Virus record (IMG/VR): IMGVR_UViG_3300032722_000141
Span: 1 to 21,322 of that record
Strand: one strand, 5' to 3'
DNA from: a virus
Length of the DNA: 21,322 bases
Made by a program: the position numbers and the translations under genes. How positions within the stretch are numbered: position 1 is the stretch's first letter; each line of letters starts with the position of its first letter. This document shows, piece after piece, positions 5,324 through 12,681 of the stretch. A model generated the notes under the pieces. It was given only the letters and a program-made list of their open reading frames with translations, was not told the DNA's origin and ran no database searches.

Positions 5324-8011
5324 ATGAATCTAAAAACATTGAAGGCTAGAATTATTTGGCTAGCCATTGGCATAGTACTGTTCGCGACACCGGTGTTCGC
5401 ACAAAGAACTGCTACACCATTAATGAATGGTTGGAAGTTTCAACAGAACTCAGCGATGACTGGCCCTGAACAACCTAACTACAATGATTCATCATGGGCT
5501 ACGGTAAGCGTCCCCCATACATGGAATCGGGTCGGATACTATACGAATCAAACTATTCCGCATCAAAATACTGCTGCTAATCAAAATCTATATCAAGGCA
5601 ATGCTTGGTACAGAATTTCATTCTCTCCTCCCCCTATGACCAATAAAAGAGTATTCCTTCAATTTGATGCTGCCAGTCGTGTTGCGGAAGTCTGGTTAAA
5701 CGGTGTTCGTTTAGGACAACATAAAGGTGGCTTCTCAAGATTTAGATTTGATGCTACGACCGCAATGAAAACAAATGCGGTAAATGTCTTAGCAGTACGA
5801 GTTAACAATGCTGCTCCTGCTGCTGGAAATGAAACAGCAAATGTACTTCCGCTGACTATTGGAGTGGATTTCTTCGTCTACGGAGGATTGTATCGTTCAG
5901 TGTCACTCGTAACAACTCCTACTGTCCATTTTGACATGCTTGACTACGGCGGTTCCGGAATGTATGCAACTGCTGCTAATGTGTCAGCTAACTCTGCTAA
6001 CCTAACAGTGGTATCTAAATTCAAGAATGATAGTAATGCATCTGTTACAGGAGCGTCAGTAAACTATAAACTAGTTGATGCGAGCGGTAATACTAAAGCA
6101 TCATGGAGTACTCCTATAAATGTTCCTATCGGTAGCAATGTTCAAGTTTCAAGTACTGTTACTGTCACATCCCCGCATCTATGGAATGGGGTCGCTGATC
6201 CCTATCTTTATCAAATCGTAGCACAACTATACACTCCTCAGGCAGGCGTACTTGATCAAATGAATCAATCATTTGGATTTCGTAATATCGTGCTTGATCC
6301 TGCTCACGGTTTATATCTGAATGGTAAGCATATCCCTCTGCACGGAGTATCTCGTCACCAAGATCGTGAAACAAAAGGTTGGGCAGTATCAGCATCTGAT
6401 GAAGATCAAGATGTCTCCATCATCAAAGAAATGGGGGCGAATACTATCCGTCTAGCGCACTACGAACAGAGTGAACATATGAATGAACTATCTGATAAGA
6501 ATGGACTTATCATCTGGGATGAGATTCCATTGGTGGGTGCGCTCACACTTACGCCAGGACAACCTACGCCGCCGCCAGCAGAGTTAGTAGCAAATGCCCA
6601 GCAACAACTAAAAGAATTAATCATTCAAAATTACAATCATCCTGCTGTCGCAGTCTGGAGTATTTCAAACGAAATAGATTTGTTAGGGCCTCCGCCTGAC
6701 CCTATTCCGATGTTGACTGATTTGAACAATCTTGCACACGCAACGGATCCTAGTCGTCCAACAACACTAGCTAGTTGCTGCGAAGGTAGAAAAAATTACT
6801 CAGGAGTTTATCCTCCTAATATATCAGCTATCACTGATACATTTGGTGCTAATCGCTATCCCGGTTGGTATTATGGTGCGGCTGGTGATATGGGTTCCAT
6901 TCTAGATACCTTACATGGTAATCATTTAAATCAACCGATGTCGGTAAGCGAATATGGTGCTGGAGCAGGCATTTCTATACATACTGATAATCCATTAGGT
7001 GGGCCTTGGAATGCTTCTGGATATGCTCAGCCAGAAGGATATCAATCATACTTGCACGAAACTATCTGGCCTCAACTAAATGCAAGAGAGTATCTATGGT
7101 CTACTTGGGTATGGAATATGTTTGACTTTGCGACTACTATCCGCACTGAAGCAGATTCAGTAAATATCAACACTAAAGGCCTAGTTACATATGATCGTAC
7201 TGCTAGGAAAGATGCTTTCTACTATTATAAAGCGAATTGGACAACTTCTCCAGTCGTACACATTGCCGAACATAATTATACCAATAGAGATTATCAGGTA
7301 ACCGACGTAAAGGTATATTCTAATGTTCCTTCTGTAGAATTATTGCTCAATGATATATCATTAGGATCAAAATCAAGTTGTGCTAATGCTGTTTGTATCT
7401 GGAAAGATGTAAAACTCTCAGCAGGTAACAACAACTTAATTGCTAAATCTTCATCTGCAACAGATACTGTCATTTGGCAGCTTGATTCCATCAGAACTAG
7501 CCAAATATGGATAGCCTCAGGTTCTATCATACCGCAGACTACATCTAAAGGACTATACGGATCAGATAACTATTTCACAGGTGGAACTGGCTCTGGTACA
7601 TATCGCTATGGTGGTAATTTCAGCTATAATATTCCAGCAAACAATGGAACTTACAATGTCACATTGACTTTCCTAGAACCTGATGCAAATGCTGCATCTA
7701 GTCGTGTCTTCAACGTCACTGCTAACGGTCAAGTCGTATTGAGCAACTTCAATGTTGCTACGGCTGCAGGCGGAGTCAACAAAGAGGTCACTGAAACTTT
7801 TCCGGTAACTATTTCTAACGGAAATCTAAATTTGGTCTTTACATCGGTAACAGGTGATGCTATAGTGTCTTATGTAGAAGTTACATCTACGAGCATTCTG
7901 ACTAACCCTCTTGCTACGACACCAACTTTGTTAATGGTAGGAGGAGGGTTAGCAGCGGCACTTGCTGGTGCAGCAGCACTACTAGGTCGTAAGAAAAAGA
8001 TAAATAGCTAA
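5324..8011 (+). CDS. Secreted GH2 glycosidase (beta-galactosidase/glucuronidase-like) with malectin-like domain and C-terminal anchor
   Basis: This 895-residue enzyme has a clear signal peptide (residues 1-26, hydrophobic IIWLAIGIVLFATPVFAQ). A GH2 sugar-binding jelly roll (about 30-200, with VAEVWLNGVRLGQHKGGFS) and an immunoglobulin-like domain (to about 320) come next, then the TIM barrel. The acid/base Glu is E450 in WSISNE and the nucleophile is probably E543 in VSEYGAGA; NTIRLAHYEQ and NGLIIWDEIP are typical GH2 landmarks. A DUF4982-like domain (about 650-720) and a malectin-like carbohydrate-binding domain (about 735-860) follow. The end has a hydrophobic helix (LLMVGGGLAAALAGAAALLG) and a basic tail RKKK, a membrane or sorting anchor with no LPXTG motif. 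It probably cleaves beta-linked galactoside, glucuronide or similar units outside the cytoplasm. It lies between late promoters and has an AAGGA ribosome site. GH2 enzymes of this size are unusual on phages; acquisition from a bacterial polysaccharide locus is inferred. Confidence 0.88.
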   Translation: MNLKTLKARIIWLAIGIVLFATPVFAQRTATPLMNGWKFQQNSAMTGPEQPNYNDSSWATVSVPHTWNRVGYYTNQTIPHQNTAANQNLYQGNAWYRISFSPPPMTNKRVFLQFDAASRVAEVWLNGVRLGQHKGGFSRFRFDATTAMKTNAVNVLAVRVNNAAPAAGNETANVLPLTIGVDFFVYGGLYRSVSLVTTPTVHFDMLDYGGSGMYATAANVSANSANLTVVSKFKNDSNASVTGASVNYKLVDASGNTKASWSTPINVPIGSNVQVSSTVTVTSPHLWNGVADPYLYQIVAQLYTPQAGVLDQMNQSFGFRNIVLDPAHGLYLNGKHIPLHGVSRHQDRETKGWAVSASDEDQDVSIIKEMGANTIRLAHYEQSEHMNELSDKNGLIIWDEIPLVGALTLTPGQPTPPPAELVANAQQQLKELIIQNYNHPAVAVWSISNEIDLLGPPPDPIPMLTDLNNLAHATDPSRPTTLASCCEGRKNYSGVYPPNISAITDTFGANRYPGWYYGAAGDMGSILDTLHGNHLNQPMSVSEYGAGAGISIHTDNPLGGPWNASGYAQPEGYQSYLHETIWPQLNAREYLWSTWVWNMFDFATTIRTEADSVNINTKGLVTYDRTARKDAFYYYKANWTTSPVVHIAEHNYTNRDYQVTDVKVYSNVPSVELLLNDISLGSKSSCANAVCIWKDVKLSAGNNNLIAKSSSATDTVIWQLDSIRTSQIWIASGSIIPQTTSKGLYGSDNYFTGGTGSGTYRYGGNFSYNIPANNGTYNVTLTFLEPDANAASSRVFNVTANGQVVLSNFNVATAAGGVNKEVTETFPVTISNGNLNLVFTSVTGDAIVSYVEVTSTSILTNPLATTPTLLMVGGGLAAALAGAAALLGRKKKINS
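7999..8006 (+). promoter_or_regulatory. T4-type late promoter (GATAAATA) for the gene at 8028
   Basis: GATAAATA lies in the last codons of the GH2 gene. The predicted start is near 8012. AAAGGA follows at 8015-8020, 7 nt before the ATG at 8028. Confidence 0.6.
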
Positions 8012-8027
8012 CACAAAGGATCATCAT

Positions 8028-8402
8028 ATGAAAATCAGAGAACTACTGAACGAAGGCGAACTTGATGACTTTGATCGTGAAGAAGAGCCGGAAACTGAAC
8101 CTGATCAGGAAACGATCAAACCGCTCATGGTGCAACTCCGTAGTGTCTATAACCTTGTCAAGAAGTATCGTGATTTCCAGAATAATCCTGAGATCAAAGA
8201 GATCCTAGCTGATCATCCTATCATCTTCAAGAATTCAGAATCGGCAGTCATTCCTATCGGAATGATGGCTGATCTGCTGAACATCTATCCTATGCTCATT
8301 CCACACATGCGTGAGAAGGTTCAAGCACAAGCTTGGGAAAGCCCTGAAGCATTCCGCAAGACCGTGACTCAATTGAAGGCGGCAGTAGCAAATAGGCGGT
8401 AA
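8028..8402 (+). CDS. Acidic 124-residue late protein with Glu-ending N-terminal tag, unknown
   Basis: The protein begins MKIRELLNE, then has an Asp/Glu-rich stretch to about residue 30 (FDREEEPETEPD). A mostly helical body follows with VYNLVKKYRDFQNNPEIKEI and MMADLLNIYPMLIPHMREKV. No catalytic or metal-binding motif is visible. The first nine residues match the hydrophobic-hydrophobic-x-Glu pattern of T4 capsid-targeting peptides cut by the prohead protease (L-N-E here). It has its own late promoter and AAAGGA ribosome site. A minor virion or internal head protein is a reasonable guess, made from the tag and context only. Confidence 0.75.
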   Translation: MKIRELLNEGELDDFDREEEPETEPDQETIKPLMVQLRSVYNLVKKYRDFQNNPEIKEILADHPIIFKNSESAVIPIGMMADLLNIYPMLIPHMREKVQAQAWESPEAFRKTVTQLKAAVANRR

Positions 8403-8445
8403 ACCAATATTTTACCCATATTATTTGATCTGTGCCACAAATCAT

Positions 8446-8453
8446 GATAAATA
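8446..8453 (+). promoter_or_regulatory. T4-type late promoter (GATAAATA) for the outer membrane protein gene
   Basis: GATAAATA sits in the 117-bp gap before the beta-barrel gene. Transcription is predicted to start near 8459, giving a leader of about 60 nt, long for this phage, which contains the hairpin at 8473-8491. Confidence 0.65.
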
Positions 8454-8472
8454 TAAGTTGTACTAGAAAAAA

Positions 8473-8491
8473 GATTCGCATAACGCGAATC
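8473..8491 (+). promoter_or_regulatory. Leader hairpin upstream of the outer membrane protein gene
   Basis: Perfect 7-bp inverted repeat GATTCGC / GCGAATC with a 5-nt loop (8480-8484). It lies about 14 nt from the predicted late transcript start and 28 nt before the ATG. It lacks a T-run, so it is more likely an mRNA-stabilising or regulatory leader structure than a terminator. Confidence 0.6.
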
Positions 8492-8519
8492 CTTTCATAG
8501 TCTTTTAAAAGGAAACTAC

Positions 8520-9086
8520 ATGAATAAGTTAATCGCAATCGCAGCATTCGCATTTGCTGCTATTACTACCCCAGCACTCGCTGGTACTCTATCTGCTGAA
8601 GGTCGTACTGCTTTGGCTCCTAATGCTGCTGGAGTTGATCTGTCCGCATCTGGATTAAATGCAGGTCCGGTAACACTTGGTGCAGAAGTTCAAACTGTTC
8701 AAGCTAGTCACAATGGAGCGGTAGTTGATCTATTCTCTGTTAACGCTACTAAGACATTTGCTTCGGTAGACGGTTTCACCCCTCAAGTAGGAGTTGAAGT
8801 TGGTAAGAGTGTTTCTACTGCTAAGGATTTCGGTTTCTGGGGTCTAGATGCTGGTGTCTCGCACGCTGTAGCAGGTCCAGTAACTGCGTCAGTTGGCTAT
8901 CGTTATCGCCAAGGATTCGCTGATCGCAAGCTAGAAGAAAATCGCCTCAATGCAGGTCTAACTTATGCAGTGTCAAAGGCAACATCACTAGGTCTTAACT
9001 ACTATCGTTATGACGAAAAGTATGTTCCGGCGCGTGTGCGTAAGGTATCTAATGTACTCGGCGTTGGTGTAAACTACAACTTCTAA
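8520..9086 (+). CDS. Exported beta-barrel outer membrane protein
   Basis: This 188-residue protein starts with a textbook signal peptide (MNKLIAIAAFAFAAITTPALA, cut before GTLSAEG). The remainder has alternating polar/hydrophobic strands with frequent Gly and aromatic residues, such as VTASVGYRYRQGF and TSLGLNYYRYDEKY. It ends in VNYNF, whose terminal Phe is the usual signal for insertion by the Bam complex. Size and pattern suit a small barrel of roughly eight strands, as in OmpA-like or other small outer membrane proteins. The ribosome site AAAAGGAA lies at 8507-8514. It has its own late promoter and leader hairpin and is closed by a strong terminator, so it is a self-contained unit typical of a moron gene. 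Changing the infected cell surface (for example blocking superinfection or altering uptake) is inference. Confidence 0.8.
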   Translation: MNKLIAIAAFAFAAITTPALAGTLSAEGRTALAPNAAGVDLSASGLNAGPVTLGAEVQTVQASHNGAVVDLFSVNATKTFASVDGFTPQVGVEVGKSVSTAKDFGFWGLDAGVSHAVAGPVTASVGYRYRQGFADRKLEENRLNAGLTYAVSKATSLGLNYYRYDEKYVPARVRKVSNVLGVGVNYNF

Positions 9087-9110
9087 TAAAACTTATTTAA
9101 GTTATGATAG

Positions 9111-9146
9111 GCGGCGAAGATTGATTTCTTCGTCGCTTATTTTTTT
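9111..9146 (+). terminator. Rho-independent terminator after the outer membrane protein gene
   Basis: A 10-bp stem (GCGGCGAAGA pairing with TCTTCGTCGC, one G-U pair), 6-nt loop and a T-rich tail (TTATTTTTTT). It lies 25 nt after the stop at 9086. Confidence 0.9.
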
Positions 9147-9163
9147 GGTTACGTGGTAAAAAC

Positions 9164-9171
9164 TGTAAATA
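9164..9171 (+). promoter_or_regulatory. Probable late promoter (TGTAAATA) giving a nearly leaderless transcript
   Basis: TGTAAATA ends 8 nt before the ATG at 9180. If the T4 spacing holds, transcription starts about 3 nt before the start codon. No ribosome site is visible in front of that ATG. Confidence 0.5.
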
Positions 9172-9179
9172 GTATCTGA

Positions 9180-9728
9180 ATGAGAATCGGATTAAGCCAA
9201 AGAACAGTGAAACACAAAGGTAGAACCTATGATGCGACTGATCATGGTTGGTACACCTTGTTGGCTGGACATAATCTATTTTTTCTACCTAACACAATTA
9301 AGCAAGACTTTGATCTAGTCGCAGATAATTTAGATTCATTTATAATTACTGGCGGAGCGAATAGTGAAGTCGGTGAGAATGTTGAACTTACGTTGATGTC
9401 TAAGATGATAGAACGAAAAAAGCCAGTAGTGGGAATCTGTCAAGGGGCGTTGTTTATTGCTAAGGGTCTGGGAAGCAGCGTGCAACCTATTCCTAAGCAC
9501 ACGAACGTGGATCACTATGTGATGTATCACGGAGAAGCCATCAAAGTGCCTAGTGACCATGAATTAGGAATAACAAAGTTGCATGATGCCGGACAGATAT
9601 TATGCCTAGCCGATACCGGAGAGATTGAGGCATTCATAGATAATAATCTTGCAGGAGTGATGTGGAATCCTGAAAGAATGGAAAAACCTTGGATTCCTCC
9701 TGAAATAGCCTTAATACTCCGAATTTGA
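9180..9728 (+). CDS. Class I glutamine amidotransferase-like protein, catalytic His replaced by Asn
   Basis: This 182-residue protein has the class I GATase/peptidase C26 layout. An N-terminal strand (MRIGLSQR) is followed by SFIITGGANSEVGENVEL, then the nucleophile elbow VGICQGALFIAKGLG with the expected Cys at about residue 87, and a C-terminal EAFIDNNLAGVMWNPERM. In active members the last motif is W-H-P-E and supplies the His and Glu of the triad. Here it reads W-N-P-E (AAT codon), so normal glutaminase or hydrolase activity is doubtful. Similar genes occur in aquatic T4-like phages. The ATG lies just after a late-type promoter without a ribosome site. It ends overlapping the late promoter of the next gene. 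A role as a binding or regulatory protein, or catalysis with another His, is possible. Confidence 0.8.
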   Translation: MRIGLSQRTVKHKGRTYDATDHGWYTLLAGHNLFFLPNTIKQDFDLVADNLDSFIITGGANSEVGENVELTLMSKMIERKKPVVGICQGALFIAKGLGSSVQPIPKHTNVDHYVMYHGEAIKVPSDHELGITKLHDAGQILCLADTGEIEAFIDNNLAGVMWNPERMEKPWIPPEIALILRI

Positions 9729-9734
9729 TAAATA
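9727..9734 (+). promoter_or_regulatory. T4-type late promoter (GATAAATA) giving a leaderless transcript
   Basis: GATAAATA overlaps the TGA of the upstream gene. With T4 spacing the transcript would begin at about 9740, which is the A of the peptidase ATG. Confidence 0.6.
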
Positions 9735-9739
9735 TATTC

Positions 9740-10126
9740 ATGTTAATTGAAGACATCACCCGCGAACATGAGTTAGACCTGGATGCTGAGGTAAAGAAGT
9801 TTGCGGAGTGGGCCGGTAGGCGCCTGCATATTCAATCTTTGCCGGAGATTGAACTAAGCCAAGATACTGAAGATGCCCAAAATAATCATCATACTGGTTC
9901 TCATGTAGAAGGTTCTAATAACATCTGGGTCTATGCGAAGAACCGCAATCTTGTGGACATACTTAGAACCGTCGCACACGAACTTACTCATGTGCGCCAG
10001 GGAGAACTCGGAATGATTAAGCCAGGTTCCAGTTATCCAGGTAGTCCAATAGAACTACTAGCAGATATGGTAGCTGGAAAATATATTAAGATATGGGGTG
10101 AGAAGAATCACCACATCTTTCAGTAA
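9740..10126 (+). CDS. HExxH zinc metallopeptidase-like protein with Glu-ending N-terminal tag
   Basis: I chose the ATG at 9740 (128 residues) over the in-frame TTG at 9725 because it follows the late promoter directly and gives the tag MLIEDITRE seen in variants on neighbouring proteins. The motif TVAHELTHVRQGE at about residues 78-90 is a classic zincin HExxH site. The later IELLADMVAGKY (about 105-116) supplies a plausible third ligand Glu or Asp, as in small gluzincin-like peptidases. Substrate unknown. No signal peptide is present, so it acts in the cytoplasm or arrives with the virion. It is the last gene of the late block, with a sigma70-type promoter immediately downstream. Peptidase activity is well supported by the motif; delivery with the phage DNA is inference. 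Confidence 0.8.
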   Translation: MLIEDITREHELDLDAEVKKFAEWAGRRLHIQSLPEIELSQDTEDAQNNHHTGSHVEGSNNIWVYAKNRNLVDILRTVAHELTHVRQGELGMIKPGSSYPGSPIELLADMVAGKYIKIWGEKNHHIFQ

Positions 10127-10142
10127 ACGGCACACAAAAACA

Positions 10143-10170
10143 TTGACTTCTATGCACGGTGTAGTATAAT
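10143..10170 (+). promoter_or_regulatory. Sigma70-type early promoter of the replication operon
   Basis: TTGACT at 10143-10148, a 16-nt spacer and a perfect TATAAT at 10165-10170. It precedes the DsbA-like and DNA polymerase genes and marks the change from late to early transcription. Confidence 0.85.
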
Positions 10171-10192
10171 AACTATATTAGAAGGAGAATAT

Positions 10193-10450
10193 ATGTCTAG
10201 AACTTTTAACAACGAAGCAAAGACTAAGCTAACCGAACTCGTCCACGAAGGTATGGCTGTGCTACAAGAGATTGAGACCTTGCGTGAGGGTCTCGGGGAT
10301 ACAGTCAAGGCCATCGCAGAAGAACTGGAAATCAAGCCTAGCATCCTCAAGAAGGCAATCGCTATTGCCCACAAGTCTCGTCTTGCTGAGACTAATCAAG
10401 AAAATGCTACATTGAATGAAATTTTGGAGACTGTTGGCCAGACTTACTGA
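10193..10450 (+). CDS. dsbA: DsbA-like small DNA-binding protein
   Basis: An 85-residue, mostly helical protein that begins MSRTFNNEAKTKLTELV. The body carries LREGLGDTVKAIAEELEIKPSILKKAI, which looks like a helix-turn-helix-type DNA-binding segment, and the tail is acidic and helical. In T4-like phages, small proteins with this pattern are annotated as homologues of T4 DsbA, a double-stranded DNA-binding protein linked to late transcription. T4 DsbA is 89 residues, so the size fits. AGGAG at 10183-10187 precedes the ATG by 5 nt. The stop overlaps the polymerase start as TGATG, so the two are coupled. The assignment rests on recalled family resemblance rather than a diagnostic motif. Confidence 0.65.
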   Translation: MSRTFNNEAKTKLTELVHEGMAVLQEIETLREGLGDTVKAIAEELEIKPSILKKAIAIAHKSRLAETNQENATLNEILETVGQTY

Positions 10451-12648
10451 TGTATATTGACGCTATCCATGACGGCAAGAACGACCGTATCCATGTAGTA
10501 GAACGAACTCCTGAAGGTAAGCGGACGTATAAGGAATATTCAACCAACTACACCTTATACTACGCTGATAATAAAGGCAAGTATCGTTCTATCTTCGGTG
10601 ATCCGTTGTCTCGTTTCTCTACCCGCAAGAGAGCAGAGTTTGAGAAGGAACGTAGGATTCACTCTAACAAGAAATTGTTTGAGAGTGATGTGAATGTCCT
10701 ATTCAGATGTTTGTCAGACAACTACCTTAACGTTGATCCACCTAAACTCCATACTTGTTTTTTTGATATTGAAGTGGACTTTGATCCTGAACGGGGTTTT
10801 AGCCCGACGGATGATCCATTCAATCCAGTAACAGCTATCACTTGCTATCTTGATTGGTTAGACCAACTTGTCACACTTGTCATGCCCCCAAAGCACATGA
10901 CAGATGAGACAGCGCAAGAACTCACGAAAGACTTTACTAACTGCATCCTGTTTCGCAGTGAAATTGAAATGTTTGAGACATTCTTTGACCTTATTGAAGA
11001 TGCAGATGTGCTTACTGGTTGGAACTCTGAAGGATATGATATTCCATACTGTGTGAATCGTATCACCCGTATCATGTCAAAGGATGATACGCGCAAGTTC
11101 TGTCTATTAGGGCAATTTCCTAAAGTCAGGACGTATGAGCGATTTGGTAAGGAAGAAAAGACTTACGATCTTGTTGGCCGTATTCATATGGACTACTTGC
11201 AACTCTATAAGAAGTACAACTATGAATCTCGCCACAGTTATTCACTTGACTCTATTGGCGAATACGAATTAGGTGAACGCAAGACTCAGTATGAAGGCAC
11301 ACTTGATCAGTTGTATAACAAAGACTTCAAGACCTTTGTAGAATATAACAGACAAGATACGATGCTTGTCGTGAAGATTCACGATAAGCTGAGGTTCCTT
11401 GATCTTGCTAATGCACTGGCGCATGAGAACAGCGTATTGCTGCCGACTGTTATGGGTTCGGTGGCGATGATTGAGATGGCGATCTTCAATGAAGCACACG
11501 CTCGTGGAATGATCGTTCCTGACAAGCAACGCAAACAATCTTATGGGGATGAGCAACAAGCAGCAGGTGCATATGTCCTGCCACCTAAGGTCGGAATGCA
11601 TGAATATCCGGGAGCAGTTGATATCAACTCGCTGTATCCATCTGATATCCGTGCATTGAATATGTCTCCGGAAACTATCGTAGCACAGGTTCGTCAGACT
11701 CTAACTGATCAATATATGTATGAGAAGAGCCTGAAGCTTGCTAAAGAGAAGCGCAAGAAGAAGAACGGTGATGATGCGGAAGCAGTGACTGGTTCTGTTC
11801 TATGGGAAAATCTATTTGGTTCTCTAGAATATACTGCTATCATGAACCAAGAACGCGGCACATTGCTCACTGTTGACTATGAAGATGGTCGCAGTGTAGA
11901 GATGACCGCTGCTGAAATCTGGAAGATGGTGTTTGATAGTAACAAACCGCTGATACTATCCGCTAATGGTACGATCTTTACATATGAGAAAGAAGGGGTC
12001 ATTCCTGGACTTCTGACGAGATGGTATACAGAACGAAAAGCCCTACAGAAACAAGCTAAAGAAGCATATGGCACTGATATGTACGAATATTACGATAAGC
12101 GTCAGCTTGTGCGTAAGATTCTGTTGAACTCAGCATATGGCGCACTTCTGAACGAACACTGCCGATTCTATGATAAGCGCATAGGTCAATCTGTTACCCT
12201 GTCTGGTCGTCAGATCGTGAAACATATGATGAGCCAGATCAATGAGATCATCGCAGGTGAATATAAACACGACGGTGAAGCGATTATTTACGGTGATAGT
12301 GTAACCGGAGATTCCGTTATTAGAACGGGCGACGGCGACAAAACTATTGAAGAGTTATTCAATGAGTGTCTAGAACATTCAGTTGTCGGAGAAAAAGAAT
12401 ATGGAGTTTGGAATGAGAATTCTGTTCTTGGATTTAACTCGTATGAGATGGAGCCAGTCAGTGCCAAAATAAACTATGTAATGCGGCACAAAACTAAAAA
12501 GAAGTTGTATCGCATAACGACGGAAAACGGAAAACAAATCACTGTTACTGAAGATCATAGCATCATGGTTGATAGAAATGGGTTCTTGATTGAATGCAAG
12601 CCCAATGAGATTCTTGAGACTGATGGAATTATTACTTTTGTTCCGTGA
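10450..12648 (+). CDS. 43: DNA polymerase gp43, N-terminal part fused to the N-half of a split intein
   Basis: A 732-residue product: residues 1-616 are the N-extein and 617-732 the N-intein. Family B landmarks are present in order: Exo I CFFDIEVDF (Asp106, Glu108), Exo II LTGWNSEGYDIPY, Exo III YNRQDTMLV, motif A DINSLYPSD (Asp391), motif B KILLNSAYGALLN (about 556-568), then IIYGD, the first half of motif C. The reading frame continues into the intein and stops at 12648, so this protein alone lacks half of motif C and the thumb and cannot polymerise. The C-terminal partner is at 13620. Joined exteins give 616 + 285 = 901 residues, against 898 in T4 gp43. Expression is from the early promoter at 10143 by coupling to the gene in front. 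Confidence 0.95.
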   Translation: MYIDAIHDGKNDRIHVVERTPEGKRTYKEYSTNYTLYYADNKGKYRSIFGDPLSRFSTRKRAEFEKERRIHSNKKLFESDVNVLFRCLSDNYLNVDPPKLHTCFFDIEVDFDPERGFSPTDDPFNPVTAITCYLDWLDQLVTLVMPPKHMTDETAQELTKDFTNCILFRSEIEMFETFFDLIEDADVLTGWNSEGYDIPYCVNRITRIMSKDDTRKFCLLGQFPKVRTYERFGKEEKTYDLVGRIHMDYLQLYKKYNYESRHSYSLDSIGEYELGERKTQYEGTLDQLYNKDFKTFVEYNRQDTMLVVKIHDKLRFLDLANALAHENSVLLPTVMGSVAMIEMAIFNEAHARGMIVPDKQRKQSYGDEQQAAGAYVLPPKVGMHEYPGAVDINSLYPSDIRALNMSPETIVAQVRQTLTDQYMYEKSLKLAKEKRKKKNGDDAEAVTGSVLWENLFGSLEYTAIMNQERGTLLTVDYEDGRSVEMTAAEIWKMVFDSNKPLILSANGTIFTYEKEGVIPGLLTRWYTERKALQKQAKEAYGTDMYEYYDKRQLVRKILLNSAYGALLNEHCRFYDKRIGQSVTLSGRQIVKHMMSQINEIIAGEYKHDGEAIIYGDSVTGDSVIRTGDGDKTIEELFNECLEHSVVGEKEYGVWNENSVLGFNSYEMEPVSAKINYVMRHKTKKKLYRITTENGKQITVTEDHSIMVDRNGFLIECKPNEILETDGIITFVP
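12298..12645 (+). other. N-half of split intein in the polymerase YGD/TDS site (116 residues)
   Basis: Begins with Ser1 in SVTGDSVIRTG (splicing block A) directly after YGD. It contains block B, where ITVTEDHSIMV shows the T-x-x-H motif. The same SVTGD start is known from inteins at the pol-c site of archaeal family B polymerases. It ends at the stop after the block B region, where a continuous intein would carry its endonuclease domain. Confidence 0.93.
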
Positions 12649-12650
12649 AT

Positions 12651-12658
12651 GATAAATA
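12651..12658 (+). promoter_or_regulatory. T4-type late promoter (GATAAATA) for the intein-gap endonuclease
   Basis: GATAAATA lies 3 nt after the N-half stop. The predicted start is near 12664, followed by AGGAG at 12668-12672 and the ATG at 12682. It would also transcribe the C-half of the polymerase late in infection. Confidence 0.65.
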
Positions 12659-12681
12659 TATGATGATAGGAGTATCGCCAT

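Noticed and set aside
7920-8010. Gram-positive LPXTG or PEP-CTERM sorting signal at the GH2 C-terminus
   Set aside because: A hydrophobic helix and basic tail are present but neither LPXTG nor the P-E-P motif is. Only a generic anchor is supported.
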